Assembly (NCBI GenBank): GCA_045595445.1
Contig: JAZOAK010000069.1
Location: 1-64,000 of the forward strand
From: RGIG3009 sp045595445
Lineage (GTDB): Bacteria; Bacillota; Clostridia; Oscillospirales; Acutalibacteraceae
Direction of reading: 5' to 3'
DNA length: 64,000 nucleotides
Part shown: positions 16,297 to 24,907 of the stretch, in pieces
How the letters are laid out: the number at the start of each line of letters is the position of its first letter
How positions within the stretch are numbered: the first letter of the stretch is position 1
Notes under the pieces: model-generated
The model's input: only the letters and a program-made list of their open reading frames with translations
The model's database searches: none
Told to the model about the DNA's origin: nothing
Program-made: the position numbers and the translations under genes

Positions 16297-16956
16297 ATGA
16301 TTCGCACCGAACCGCTCACAAACGGTCGTTTCGCGTTAGTGGACGACGTCTGCACCTTTGGCACGGATGCCGTACTGCTCAGCGAGTTTGCCGCCGTACG
16401 CAGCACTGATCGCGTGTGCGATCTCGGTACCGGCTGCGGTATCATACCGCTTTTGTGGTATGATGCCGGTTTGACACCCGCGGTAGATGCCGTAGAACTG
16501 TCCACAAACGCCGCTGCACTTTGCCGCGCAGCAGTCGAACAAAACGGCTTGTCCGACCGCATCACGGTATGGGAGCAGAACTGGTGCGTACTCACGCTTC
16601 CCGCCGGCGCATATGATACGGTGGTGTGCAATCCGCCGTATTTCCCCGCCGGCAGCGGCAAAGTCAGCACACATCCCGACCGACGGCTTGCGCGACACGA
16701 AACCGCCACCACGTTGCAAGACGTGTTTGCCTGCGCGCGCCGACTGCTCAAAGTCGGCGGTCACTTTTGCTTTTGTCACCGTCCGGAACGCTTGTCGGAC
16801 GTTATGATAACGCTGCGCGAACAAGGGTTATCCCCTGCACGCCTGCAATGGGTACACGCGCGTTTGGATTCTTCGCCGTTTTTATTCTTGTGTGATGCCG
16901 TCAAGGGCGGCCATCCGCAACTAAACGTTTTACCTCCTCACATTCTCGAAAAGTAG
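16297..16956 (+). CDS. TrmN6/YfiC-like SAM-dependent adenine methyltransferase
   Basis: 219 residues. It has the start RTEPLTNGRFALVDDVCTFGTDAVLLSEFA typical of the tRNA1(Val) A37 N6-methyltransferase family, SAM motif I DLGTGCGIIPLL, and the catalytic NPPYF of adenine-N6 enzymes, followed by FFPAGSGK-like PAGSGKVSTHPDRRLARHE. In E. coli TrmN6 modifies tRNA1(Val); in Firmicutes the YabB homologues sit, as here, next to rsmI. The ATG at 16297 is favoured over an upstream in-frame ATG that would overlap the terminator. It is eight bases from rsmI. Confidence 0.88.
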   Translation: MIRTEPLTNGRFALVDDVCTFGTDAVLLSEFAAVRSTDRVCDLGTGCGIIPLLWYDAGLTPAVDAVELSTNAAALCRAAVEQNGLSDRITVWEQNWCVLTLPAGAYDTVVCNPPYFPAGSGKVSTHPDRRLARHETATTLQDVFACARRLLKVGGHFCFCHRPERLSDVMITLREQGLSPARLQWVHARLDSSPFLFLCDAVKGGHPQLNVLPPHILEK

Positions 16957-16964
16957 GTGTTTCC

Positions 16965-17795
16965 ATGCCCGGCACACTCACGTTAGTCGGTACCCCTATC
17001 GGCAATTTATCCGATTTTTCGCCCCGCGCCGTAGAAGCGTTGGAAGCGTGTGATTTTATCGCCGCAGAGGATACTCGTGTTTCGCTGACGCTGCTCAATC
17101 ACTTTGGTATTCGTAAACCACTGATCAGTTACTTTGAGCATAATAAGCGCGAACGCGGCGAGGCGATCTGTCGCAAATTGGAAGACGGCGAAAACGCCGT
17201 ATTGGTCACCGATGCCGGTATGCCCGCGATTTCTGATCCCGGAGAGGATCTGGTGGCGCTTTGCCACGAGCGCGGGATCCCCGTCACGGTGATTCCCGGT
17301 CCCAGTGCAGGCATTTCCGCTCTTGCCGTGTCGGGGCTCCCCACGGCCCGCTTCACCTTTGAAGGGTTTTTATCCACCAACCGTCGTGACCGCCGCGACC
17401 GACTGGAAAGCTTAATAGCCGAACAGCGCACCATGGTGTTCTATGAAGCGCCGCACAAACTGCTCGGCACGCTTGAAGATCTGCTGAACGCATTCGGCGA
17501 GCGCCGCATTTGCCTTGCTCGCGAACTCACCAAGCTACACGAGGAAATTGTGCGCACTACGCTCACGGAGGCGGTCGCCCGCTACCGCGAAACCGCTCCG
17601 CGCGGCGAATTTGTCTTAGTGGTCGAGGGCGCTTCTCCCGCAGCAGGCATCCCCTTTACCCCCGAAGAAGCGGCAAAAGTTGCCCGCACCTACGTGGCGG
17701 AGGGGTTATCCACCTCGGATGCCGCCAAAAAAGCGGCAGCGGAGACCGGTGTCAAAAAAGGTGATATCTACCGCCTTCTCACAAAGGAGACTTGA
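16965..17795 (+). CDS. rsmI: 16S rRNA (cytidine-1402-2'-O)-methyltransferase
   Basis: 276 residues. Tetrapyrrole-methylase fold with the N-terminal TLVGTPIGNLSDFSPRAVEAL, the AEDTRVSLTLLNHFGI motif, VTDAGMPAISDPGEDLV, and VIPGPSAGISALAVSGLP, all diagnostic of RsmI. The enzyme methylates C1402 in the ribosomal P site using SAM. The last 50 residues (EEAAKVARTYVAEGLSTSDAAKKAAAETG) form the usual helix-turn-helix-like tail. It is cotranscribed with the methyltransferase upstream; the next gene begins two bases after its stop. Confidence 0.96.
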   Translation: MPGTLTLVGTPIGNLSDFSPRAVEALEACDFIAAEDTRVSLTLLNHFGIRKPLISYFEHNKRERGEAICRKLEDGENAVLVTDAGMPAISDPGEDLVALCHERGIPVTVIPGPSAGISALAVSGLPTARFTFEGFLSTNRRDRRDRLESLIAEQRTMVFYEAPHKLLGTLEDLLNAFGERRICLARELTKLHEEIVRTTLTEAVARYRETAPRGEFVLVVEGASPAAGIPFTPEEAAKVARTYVAEGLSTSDAAKKAAAETGVKKGDIYRLLTKET

Positions 17796-17797
17796 CT

Positions 17798-18307
17798 ATG
17801 TTTGAAAACTTTGACGTCGGAACGCTCGTGATGATCGTGCTTGCCGTCATCATCGGCATCTATCTTCATCGGCTGGACAAAAAAGAAAAGAGCGACCCGC
17901 TCGCCGCTCTTTGTAAGCAATACCGTATGTTGTCCGCTCAAACACTTGCCGCCATACCGGACGGCGAACTTGTGCGTGCCGTTGTTGCCAACGTCATGGC
18001 AAAAACCGACCGTCATCACCCTGACGTGTATCATCTGATCCCGCTACTGTCACACGGTAGAATTGCCGTTTACAGCGTGTGGCTGATCTGCCACGAGTTA
18101 GAGATCGCAGATTTGGACGCGTTGCTTCGTTCCCCCTCCGGTCGCTTTTTAGAGTCGGCAACAGACGGCTTTGCCTTGATCGGTGCCGAGGCTTGTGCCG
18201 CCGCCGAAGACGAAACGGCGCTGCGTGCGGCGATCGTTGCCGAGCAGCCTCTCGCCTTGTGTGTCGCCTATATTCGAGATAATCCCGACGAATTTATCGA
18301 CCTATAA
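17798..18307 (+). CDS. Membrane-anchored protein, unknown function
   Basis: 169 residues. An N-terminal transmembrane helix (VGTLVMIVLAVIIGIYL) is followed by a charged stretch KDKKEKSDP-like (RLDKKEKSDPLAAL) and a mostly helical cytosolic domain rich in alanine. I do not recognise a family. The ATG at 17798 follows AAAGGAGACTTGACT; an in-frame TTG six bases earlier overlaps the rsmI stop. Position suggests cotranscription with rsmI. No catalytic motif was seen. Confidence 0.65.
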   Translation: MFENFDVGTLVMIVLAVIIGIYLHRLDKKEKSDPLAALCKQYRMLSAQTLAAIPDGELVRAVVANVMAKTDRHHPDVYHLIPLLSHGRIAVYSVWLICHELEIADLDALLRSPSGRFLESATDGFALIGAEACAAAEDETALRAAIVAEQPLALCVAYIRDNPDEFIDL

Positions 18308-18655
18308 TGCAACGTATAACAGCGCAAGTAGCAGTTCGGTCGGCGCACCGTTTCGACCAAGTACAAAAATAAGCAACAACAGCAACGCCCGCTCCTCATC
18401 CCCCGCCAAAAAGGAAAGCCAATCCTTTCCGCGGGGTTTTTGTTCCGTCGGGCAACGCGGCGGCTTTTGTTCGCGGATGCCTTCCTCTTCACAAGACGGT
18501 GTTCCCTGCACCGTTTGCGGAATCGGCGGCGTGAGCGTCACCCCACGGTAAACGTTCACGGGGTGTTCCCGCACCAAACGTTGCGACCGCTCCGCCATGC
18601 GTTGCACGCGTAACGCCGCTTCCTGTTGAAGCTGTGTCACATTGCGCTCGTTCAT
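18302..18655 (-). CDS. Small protein with hydrophobic C-terminus, unknown
   Basis: 117 residues. The first half is polar and basic (VRVQRMAERSQRLVREHP-like), with a proline-rich stretch and two isolated cysteines. The last 35 residues are hydrophobic (RALLLLLIFVLGRNGAPTELLLALLYVAL) and could form one membrane helix or hairpin. It overlaps the stop of the preceding gene by four bases (ATGA), so the three genes from 19255 to 18302 are one translationally coupled unit. Its 3' end overlaps the converging gene by six bases. No family recognised. Confidence 0.65.
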   Translation of the reverse strand: MNERNVTQLQQEAALRVQRMAERSQRLVREHPVNVYRGVTLTPPIPQTVQGTPSCEEEGIREQKPPRCPTEQKPRGKDWLSFLAGDEERALLLLLIFVLGRNGAPTELLLALLYVAL

Positions 18656-19005
18656 TCGGATTTTCCTCCCTTTTGCAACAATGGTAAAAATTTGAGTAAT
18701 TGCATCATGCGAACAGAGTCGTCCAACCGCTTTTCGCGATCGCCGTGCAAATATGGGCGAAGGGCTTTTAACAACGTCGTGTTTTGATCGTCCTTCCCCA
18801 TTTGCGATAACAGCGGCATGAGTTTTAACAGCCCGTCCAACTCCGGCATCGCCATCGGCGGCGGTGTCGGTTCCGGTTCGGGCGACACAGCAGTATTCAG
18901 CGCGTCAGGAGAGATCCCCAACGCACTCATCATGCTTTGGATCTTTTCCATGCCGTCCGGTGAATTCAAAAGACCGTCTAATTTTTTGGAAAGCTCGTCA
19001 TCCAT
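18652..19005 (-). CDS. Small helical protein, unknown
   Basis: 117 residues. It begins MDDELSKKLDGLLNSPDGMEKIQSMMSALG, continues through a proline-rich linker (PEPEPTPPPM) and ends in leucine-rich helices (LDGLLKLMPLLSQMG, then MMQLLKFLPLLQKGGK). No membrane helix or metal site. The start overlaps the previous gene by eight bases and has GGAGG upstream. Middle member of a three-gene unit found by sequence style in Oscillospiraceae; function unknown. Confidence 0.68.
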   Translation of the reverse strand: MDDELSKKLDGLLNSPDGMEKIQSMMSALGISPDALNTAVSPEPEPTPPPMAMPELDGLLKLMPLLSQMGKDDQNTTLLKALRPYLHGDREKRLDDSVRMMQLLKFLPLLQKGGKSE

Positions 19006-19255
19006 GGGAATCCTTTCCTCCCGTCAGCTTGGACAAAAACGCCTGCACCTCAGGTGAACCGATAAGCTGTTGCAGCCGTGCGGGATCGCCCGCAAGCTCG
19101 GTGATCTTTTGCGCGTTCTGAGCGCCCGCGCGATCCGATAACGCAGATAACCCGCCGTTTTGTACGGTCGACGCCAGTTGCTCAGGCGTCATACCCAACC
19201 GCTTGGACGCGTACCCCAGCAAAGCCTGTAATTGATCCGGTGTGATCTGACTCAT
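18998..19255 (-). CDS. Small helical protein, unknown
   Basis: 85 residues, first gene of the three-gene unit. The sequence (TPDQLQALLGYASKRLGMTPEQLASTVQNGG, then LAGDPARLQQLIGSPEVQAFLSKL) is a chain of short amphipathic helices without cysteine or hydrophobic segment. AAGGAGGG precedes the ATG. The mention of repeated P-x-Q-L-x-x-L patterns in this protein and in its neighbour suggests they may share ancestry or bind each other, but this is only an impression from reading. Confidence 0.68.
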   Translation of the reverse strand: MSQITPDQLQALLGYASKRLGMTPEQLASTVQNGGLSALSDRAGAQNAQKITELAGDPARLQQLIGSPEVQAFLSKLTGGKDSHG

Positions 19256-19271
19256 CCCGATCCCTCCTTTT

Positions 19272-19306
19272 CTTGGTGTGACAGGATCTGAGTCCTATCA
19301 CACTAT
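19272..19306. repeat. Dispersed palindromic repeat, copy B
   Basis: CTTGGTGTG, a 17-base centre containing GGATCTGAGTCC, then TCACACTAT. It matches copy A at 11107-11140 in both ends. It lies in the divergent gap between the small-protein operon and the phosphoesterase gene, so it could be an operator as well as a hairpin. Confidence 0.5.
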
Positions 19307-19330
19307 GTGTATGTCGTAAAGGGTGATACT

Positions 19331-19801
19331 ATGTTTCGTTTGTTAGTTGTTTCCGATACGCACGGTGACCGTCGCGCGCTGCAAGCAGCGATCGATGCAC
19401 AGCCGGAAGCCTCTCTGCTGGTGCACTTGGGCGACGGCGCCGCTGATCTTACCGCCATCAGCGAGTTTATCACGATACGTACGTTGCAGGTGTCGGGAAA
19501 CTGTGATTTTTCCTCACCGCATCCCGACGATGCCGAATTCAAATTCGGCGGACAGACCTTTTTTGCGGCACACGGCCATTACTACGGTGTCAAGCACGAT
19601 CTCTACCGTTTTTCCTGCGCCGCCCACGCCCGCAACGCGCGTGTTGCCCTGTTCGGTCACACTCATGAAGCGCTGACCTTATACGATGACGGTTTGTATC
19701 TCGTAAACCCCGGTTCACTCGGCCACGGCGGTACCTACGCCACCATTGACGTCGATTCTGCCGGCGGCATTGTGGCTAACATCGTCAAGGTGCGCTATTA
19801 A
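19331..19801 (+). CDS. YfcE/MJ0936-family metallophosphoesterase
   Basis: 156 residues. Calcineurin-like motifs in order: VVSDTHGD (D and H ligands), HLGDGAAD, VSGNCD (N-C-D replaces the classic N-H-D/E, as usual for this family), AAHGHYYGV and LFGHTHEAL. These small enzymes hydrolyse phosphodiesters in vitro with Mn or Ni; the natural substrate is unsettled. ATG at 19331 is preferred because AAAGGGTGATACT lies before it. It stands alone and ends in a strong terminator. Confidence 0.9.
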   Translation: MFRLLVVSDTHGDRRALQAAIDAQPEASLLVHLGDGAADLTAISEFITIRTLQVSGNCDFSSPHPDDAEFKFGGQTFFAAHGHYYGVKHDLYRFSCAAHARNARVALFGHTHEALTLYDDGLYLVNPGSLGHGGTYATIDVDSAGGIVANIVKVRY

Positions 19802-19832
19802 CAGAATATGCACCACCTCACAAAGGGTGTAA

Positions 19833-19864
19833 AAAAGGCAGGACGCTCCGCGTCCTGCCTTTTA
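19833..19864. terminator. Bidirectional terminator
   Basis: AAAGGCAGGACGC pairs with GCGTCCTGCCTTTT across a very short loop. It lies between the phosphoesterase gene and the converging ribF-HAD gene. Confidence 0.9.
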
Positions 19865-21442
19865 TAACATATCCAAGATTTCTTGCAGTTTATGAACCTC
19901 CGGAACACCGTCGGGGTGTTCGTCGAGTTTGCGGGTATTGAGGTAAATCGCCTGCATGCCGGCGCTCTTGGCGCCTTGTATATCGTTGATCGGGTGATCC
20001 CCGACGTAGACGCAATTTTCAGGTGCTACGCCCAACCGCGCCGCCGCTCGCCGAAACAGCTCCGGATGCGGCTTGTGAATCCCTTCATCGCCTGATATCA
20101 TCACCAGATCGGCGTGCAACCGCAACCCCGTTACATCCAGTTTTCGGTTTTGCAGTAACGGATTACCGTTCGTAATAATCCCGAGCCGATACCCGCGCTG
20201 CCGCAATTCTTCGAGCACGACAAGGGTTTCGGCACACAATTTGGAATGTAAGGGGAACAGTCGATGGTATTCCCACAAAAGCCGTTCACCGGTAACACCT
20301 TTATCAAACGGCCACCGTTTGATAAATTTATGAAAAAACGTGCCGTAATCGACGTAACCGCCGTTGTTTTCCAGACACATTTGCCGTGCATATTGTTCCA
20401 GTTGCTCCGCATCCGCCCCGTGTATGTGCCGTGACAGCATCTGCCGCGCGACCCCCAAAAAAGCCGCCACACGATCCTGCAACGTATCGTCAAAATCGAA
20501 GATCACGGCTTTTTTACCGCTGTATCCGCAAAGCACCGCTTCGGCATCCGTCGCATCGGTGGTGATTTGCGCTTGGAGTGCCTCGACATCCGCAAAGCAG
20601 CGTTCTTCTCGTAAAAAGCGAATAAGCATCACCTGCACGGTCAGGCCATATAATTCGCCGTCAAAATCGCGAATCCATGTTTCCGCTTGCGGCTCTTTTA
20701 CCCCGCCAACCGTCGGATGTACTCCGATATTGGTCACCGCATGATACTGCCGCTCGCCCACCACGACGAGCGACGCATACACGCCGTAGCGCGGCACGGC
20801 ATAGTCAGCAGGAAAGACCTGGTTAAGCGTGGGGATACCCCACTCACGACCGCGGTGATCACCGTCAGTCACCGGCAGTTCCACCGAAAACGGTCTGCCC
20901 AGCAAACGAGAAGCAAGTGGCATATCCCCAACGGAAACCGCCTGTCGCACACGCGTGGAGCTGACAACCTCGCCGTCGCGTTCAACCGCCTCCACCACCG
21001 TCACACGGATTCCAAGCGGCTCGCATAACGCGCGCAGCGTTTCGACGGTGCCAACACCGTGTTTGCCGAACCGATAATTATACCCGCAACACACGACCCT
21101 TGCTTGCAAAAGATCGCAAAGAATCTCACGCACGAAGCGCTCGGGAGAAAGATCACACACCGCTTCGAACGGCATTTCGATCCATTCGTCCGTCCCCAGG
21201 GTGCCAAGCAACTGCTCTTCCCGCCCGGCAATCAGCAAACGGCCTGCCTCGTGCTTAGGCACACCCGTCATACACAGTGCCGTTGCGGTCAGGATCGCGC
21301 CGTCGTCATCGATCACACCGCACGCCGCTGCCAACACCGCACGATGACCGATATGCAGCCCGTCAAACACACCGAGAGCCACCGCTCGATGCGTGGTAGG
21401 CAACGCCTCCCGCTGCCGCCACGTATATCGCTTTACCGCCAC
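19862..21442 (-). CDS. ribF: RibF (riboflavin kinase/FAD synthetase) fused to a HAD phosphatase
   Basis: 526 residues, against about 310 for ordinary RibF. Residues 1-180 form the FAD synthetase with GVFDGLHIGHRAVL (HxGH-type nucleotidyl site) and VVSSTRVRQAV. Residues about 185-300 form the riboflavin kinase (GIPTLNQVFPADYAVPRYGVYAS and the DFDGELYG motif). From about 310 a complete HAD domain follows: VIFDFDDTLQD (nucleophile Asp), ITNG, KPHPELF and VGDHPINDIQGA. HAD enzymes supply the 5-amino-6-ribitylamino-uracil phosphate phosphatase of riboflavin synthesis or act as FMN phosphatases, so a flavin substrate is plausible. Start is GTG at 21442 with AGGAGG upstream. Confidence 0.93.
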   Translation of the reverse strand: MAVKRYTWRQREALPTTHRAVALGVFDGLHIGHRAVLAAACGVIDDDGAILTATALCMTGVPKHEAGRLLIAGREEQLLGTLGTDEWIEMPFEAVCDLSPERFVREILCDLLQARVVCCGYNYRFGKHGVGTVETLRALCEPLGIRVTVVEAVERDGEVVSSTRVRQAVSVGDMPLASRLLGRPFSVELPVTDGDHRGREWGIPTLNQVFPADYAVPRYGVYASLVVVGERQYHAVTNIGVHPTVGGVKEPQAETWIRDFDGELYGLTVQVMLIRFLREERCFADVEALQAQITTDATDAEAVLCGYSGKKAVIFDFDDTLQDRVAAFLGVARQMLSRHIHGADAEQLEQYARQMCLENNGGYVDYGTFFHKFIKRWPFDKGVTGERLLWEYHRLFPLHSKLCAETLVVLEELRQRGYRLGIITNGNPLLQNRKLDVTGLRLHADLVMISGDEGIHKPHPELFRRAAARLGVAPENCVYVGDHPINDIQGAKSAGMQAIYLNTRKLDEHPDGVPEVHKLQEILDML

Positions 21443-21592
21443 CGCGATCCCTCCTTTTCCCAGTTTTCTCGTCTTAGTATACCATACTTATCCTGAAAAG
21501 CAAAACTTGTTTTATAAAAATACACACAAAATACACATTTCGTCTTTATGATTACAGTTGTATATTTATGTCCAAAGGAGGAATCCCCCGAT

Positions 21593-22561
21593 ATGATCAA
21601 CGTACAAAACCTGACCAAGCGGTATGGCTCCCACCTTGCGGTGGACAACATCAGCTTTCAGGTAAATGAGGGTGAAATTTTGGGGTTTCTCGGGCCGAAC
21701 GGCGCGGGTAAATCCACCACAATGAACATTCTCACCGGTTATCTGTCGTCCAGCGCGGGCACCGTGACCATCAACGGACACGATATTTTAGAGGAACCGA
21801 ACGAAGCAAAAGCAAGTATCGGCTATTTACCGGAGCAGCCGCCGCTGTATCTGGATATGACGGTGCGCGAGTATTTGGATTTTGTATTCGACTTAAAGCA
21901 ATGCAAATTCAACCGCAAAAAGCACCTCGCCGAGATCTGCCGTTTGATGCAGATCGAGCACGTGTATGATCGGCTGATCAAAAACCTGTCCAAAGGTTAC
22001 CGCCAGCGCGTCGGTTTTGCGCAGGCGCTCATCGGCAATCCGCCGGTGCTGATTCTGGACGAACCTACCGTCGGTTTGGATCCGAATCAGATCATTGAGA
22101 TCCGTGCGCTGATCAAAAACCTCGGCAAACATCATACCGTGATCCTCTCCTCGCATATTTTGCAGGAGATTGAAGCCGTGTGCGATCGCATTATCATCAT
22201 CAACGAAGGTAAGCTCGTCGCCGACGATACCGCCGCCGCCCTTTCCGAAAAATACTCGTCCGACCGCCGCCGTATGGCACTGATTGCCGGTGACGAGAAA
22301 CGCGTAACCGATATTCTCACACACCTCCCCGGTGTGGAGGACGTCGTGTGCTACGGTGAAAAAGAAGAGGGCGTGTATGAATACGCCATTGAGCCGCAAG
22401 ACGGCGCCGATTTCCGCCGCGCACTGTTCACGGCACTTTCCAAAGAGGGCTATCCCTTGCTCGGTTTACGTTCGATGGAAATGTCGTTGGAAGAGATCTT
22501 CATTTCGCTCACGCGCGAGCAGCTCCCGCAAACCACCCGTAAAGGAGGAAAGACCAAATGA
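21593..22561 (+). CDS. ABC transporter ATP-binding protein (GldA-like)
   Basis: 322 residues. Walker A GPNGAGKST near residue 33, Q-loop YLPEQPPLYLDMTV, signature LSKGYRQRVGFAQAL near 130, Walker B VLILDEPTVGLDPNQI and H-switch LSSHILQEIE. The C-terminal 80 residues form the extra domain common in ABC-2 exporters. It is the first gene of a four-gene unit with an ABC-2 permease, a Gld-type periplasmic-fold protein and a DUF4340 protein, an arrangement used for gliding-type (GldAFG) and related exporters in many phyla. AAAGGAGG precedes the ATG. Confidence 0.94.
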   Translation: MINVQNLTKRYGSHLAVDNISFQVNEGEILGFLGPNGAGKSTTMNILTGYLSSSAGTVTINGHDILEEPNEAKASIGYLPEQPPLYLDMTVREYLDFVFDLKQCKFNRKKHLAEICRLMQIEHVYDRLIKNLSKGYRQRVGFAQALIGNPPVLILDEPTVGLDPNQIIEIRALIKNLGKHHTVILSSHILQEIEAVCDRIIIINEGKLVADDTAAALSEKYSSDRRRMALIAGDEKRVTDILTHLPGVEDVVCYGEKEEGVYEYAIEPQDGADFRRALFTALSKEGYPLLGLRSMEMSLEEIFISLTREQLPQTTRKGGKTK

Positions 22562-23268
22562 GTGCCATTTTCAAGCGTGAATTCAAAACCTATTTCACCT
22601 CCCCGATCGGTTATATCGTGCTCGCCATGATTTACGGCCTCAGCGGGTACTTCTTCTTTATGTATAATTTGGCAGGTGGATCTGCCGATTTGTCGTATGT
22701 GTTTAGCTCGATACTGACGTTTTTGATGCTGCTCGTTTTGCCGGTGTTGACCATGCGCCTGATGAGTGACGACAAACGTCAAAAGACGGATCAAGCGTTG
22801 CTCACTGCCCCCGTCAGCCTGACCGGCATCGTGCTGGGCAAATTCTTTGCCGCGTTGTTGTTGTTCACCATCGGCATTTCCATCATGCTTCTGTTTGCCG
22901 TCATCATTGCCACTCAGGTTACCCCCGATTGGTTGGTGGTCTTCGGTAACTTTATCGGTCTTTTGCTGCTCGGTGCCATGATCATCGCCGTCGGTCTGCT
23001 GATCTCTTGTTTGACCGAGAGTCAATTTGTTGCCGCACTCGGCACTTTCTTGGCTTCGTTTGCACTGCTGATGATCGACAGCATCGGTTCCATGCTGTCT
23101 TCCAGCACAATCGCTGTTGCCGTCACGAATTTCCTGTCCGTATCGCAGCGGTATTCCACGTTTACCAGTGGTTTGATGCAGTACGATGACATTGTTTTCT
23201 TTGTAAGCATGACAGCACTACTTTTGTTTGTAACGGTTCGTGTACTCGACCGCAAGCGTTGGAATTGA
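22558..23268 (+). CDS. ABC-2 permease (GldF-like)
   Basis: 236 residues with six hydrophobic segments, beginning MSAIFKREFKTYFTSPIGYIVLAMIYGLSGYFFF, a start shared by GldF-type permeases. The motif MRLMSDDKRQKTDQALLTAPVSLTGIVLGKF, which contacts the ATPase, is clearly present. The start overlaps the ATPase stop as ATGA. It forms the membrane channel of the exporter; substrate unknown. Confidence 0.92.
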   Translation: MSAIFKREFKTYFTSPIGYIVLAMIYGLSGYFFFMYNLAGGSADLSYVFSSILTFLMLLVLPVLTMRLMSDDKRQKTDQALLTAPVSLTGIVLGKFFAALLLFTIGISIMLLFAVIIATQVTPDWLVVFGNFIGLLLLGAMIIAVGLLISCLTESQFVAALGTFLASFALLMIDSIGSMLSSSTIAVAVTNFLSVSQRYSTFTSGLMQYDDIVFFVSMTALLLFVTVRVLDRKRWN

Positions 23269-23287
23269 TGAGAGGAGGCAACACGAT

Positions 23288-24907
23288 ATGAGCAACTTTG
23301 ACGAAATCAAAAACACGCCCGACAAATCGGAAAACCTCCCCGCCACCGAGGCATCCGATACAAAGAAAAAGAAGACCCTGAAACTCCCCAAACTCAACTG
23401 GCGCTCCAATCGCAAGCTGCGTCTGGGGGCTACCGCTACGGCGATCACGGTCGTGGTCATAGCCGTAGTCGTGCTGATCAACGTCATCTGCGGTATTTTG
23501 GCAGACCGTTTCCCGTGGACGCTGGACCTGACCGCCGATCAGACGTACTCTCTGTCGGAGGACAGCCGCGCATTGGCAGAATCTCTTTCAGATAAGGTCG
23601 CGATCACGGTATTAGCGGGAGAGGAGTATTTCTCTCAACCGAATACGGGCACCGACGAGTATAATAAGATCTTGCGTCAATTCTATCTGTTCACCGAGGA
23701 ATACGCAACGTTAAGTGACGGCAAAGTCACCACCACCTATATAGACCTTGAAAAAAATCCCACTCTGTCAGCATCGTATAAAGAAAAATACGAAGCGACC
23801 AGCGGTAATATTTTATTCGTCTGCGGCGACCAGTATCGCATGATCACCTTAGACGACTTGCTGCAACAGGACACGGATTACACCACCTATTCCTATACCA
23901 TCACTTCGCTCGTCGAGCAGAAGCTTGCCACCAACATCAGCAGCGTATGCGGCGGAAAAACGGTCACCGTCACCTTCCTGACCGGTCACGATGAAGACGA
24001 AGATGCGATCGCTGCTCTCAAAAGCTTGTATGAACTTAACGGCTATTACACGCAAACGTTGGATTTCACCACCGCCGGAACGATCAGCGACACCACCGGT
24101 GCGCTCGCCATTGTCGGTCCTACCAAGGACTACTCGGTGGACGAAATCAAACGCCTACGCGAGTGGCTGAACAACGACGGTAACCTCGGGCGCAACCTGT
24201 TTGTCTTTGCCAGCTATGCCGGCACCTGCCCCAATCTGTACGATTTTCTGTCGGTGGATTACGGCATCACCGTCACCTCAAACATCATCATGGAAACCGA
24301 TGCCAACAACTATCCGATGGATATTTACGGCAGTTATCCGTATCTGCCGCTGACCACCGTCGCTTCTTCTGATCTGACTACTAACACCGTCGGTCAGAAA
24401 ATCATCATGCCGCTGACGCTGCAACTGCTCACGGCAAAAGACAGCGATACCGAAAAGAATCTGCTCACCAACCATGCGTTGGTCGCTTTCCCTGAAAGCA
24501 GCCGTCTGACCGCTCTCAGCGACTTGCTGGCCGCCGAAAGCAACGAGGATATTGAGCAAGTTAAGGCGGACGCGTATCCGCTCATCGGCATGGCATACGC
24601 CCGCGACTATAACATTGTCAACAACGAAAGCGTACAGAACTATATCGTTGTCAGCGGTAGCTGTCAGTTTGCCGACTACCTCACTTCCTCACAGTACGAA
24701 AATGAAAGTTTGGCAATTGAGCCGTTGCGCACGATGTGCAGCCTCGGTGATACCGTTATGATCTCCGGTAAAGATCTGACGACGGATTCGCTCATGTTCT
24801 CTACGCTGACTGCTCAGGTACTGGGACTGGGTGTGTTCACACTGGGCATCCCGCTGGTGCTGGTCATCTTCTGCTTAGTCGTCTTCTTTAAGAGGAGGCA
24901 CCTATGA
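23288..24907 (+). CDS. GldG-type ABC transporter accessory protein
   Basis: 539 residues. One N-terminal transmembrane helix near residues 45-75 (AITVVVIAVVVLINVICGILAD), a large outer domain with the marker DLTADQTYSLSEDSRALAESL, and a C-terminal membrane helix (GLGVFTLGIPLVLVIFCLVVFF). The DLT-x-x-x-x-x-S-L-S motif is typical of GldG/DUF7088-type proteins. It likely pairs with the permease. AGGAGG lies upstream of the ATG at 23288; the longer open frame overlaps the permease gene. Confidence 0.88.
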   Translation: MSNFDEIKNTPDKSENLPATEASDTKKKKTLKLPKLNWRSNRKLRLGATATAITVVVIAVVVLINVICGILADRFPWTLDLTADQTYSLSEDSRALAESLSDKVAITVLAGEEYFSQPNTGTDEYNKILRQFYLFTEEYATLSDGKVTTTYIDLEKNPTLSASYKEKYEATSGNILFVCGDQYRMITLDDLLQQDTDYTTYSYTITSLVEQKLATNISSVCGGKTVTVTFLTGHDEDEDAIAALKSLYELNGYYTQTLDFTTAGTISDTTGALAIVGPTKDYSVDEIKRLREWLNNDGNLGRNLFVFASYAGTCPNLYDFLSVDYGITVTSNIIMETDANNYPMDIYGSYPYLPLTTVASSDLTTNTVGQKIIMPLTLQLLTAKDSDTEKNLLTNHALVAFPESSRLTALSDLLAAESNEDIEQVKADAYPLIGMAYARDYNIVNNESVQNYIVVSGSCQFADYLTSSQYENESLAIEPLRTMCSLGDTVMISGKDLTTDSLMFSTLTAQVLGLGVFTLGIPLVLVIFCLVVFFKRRHL

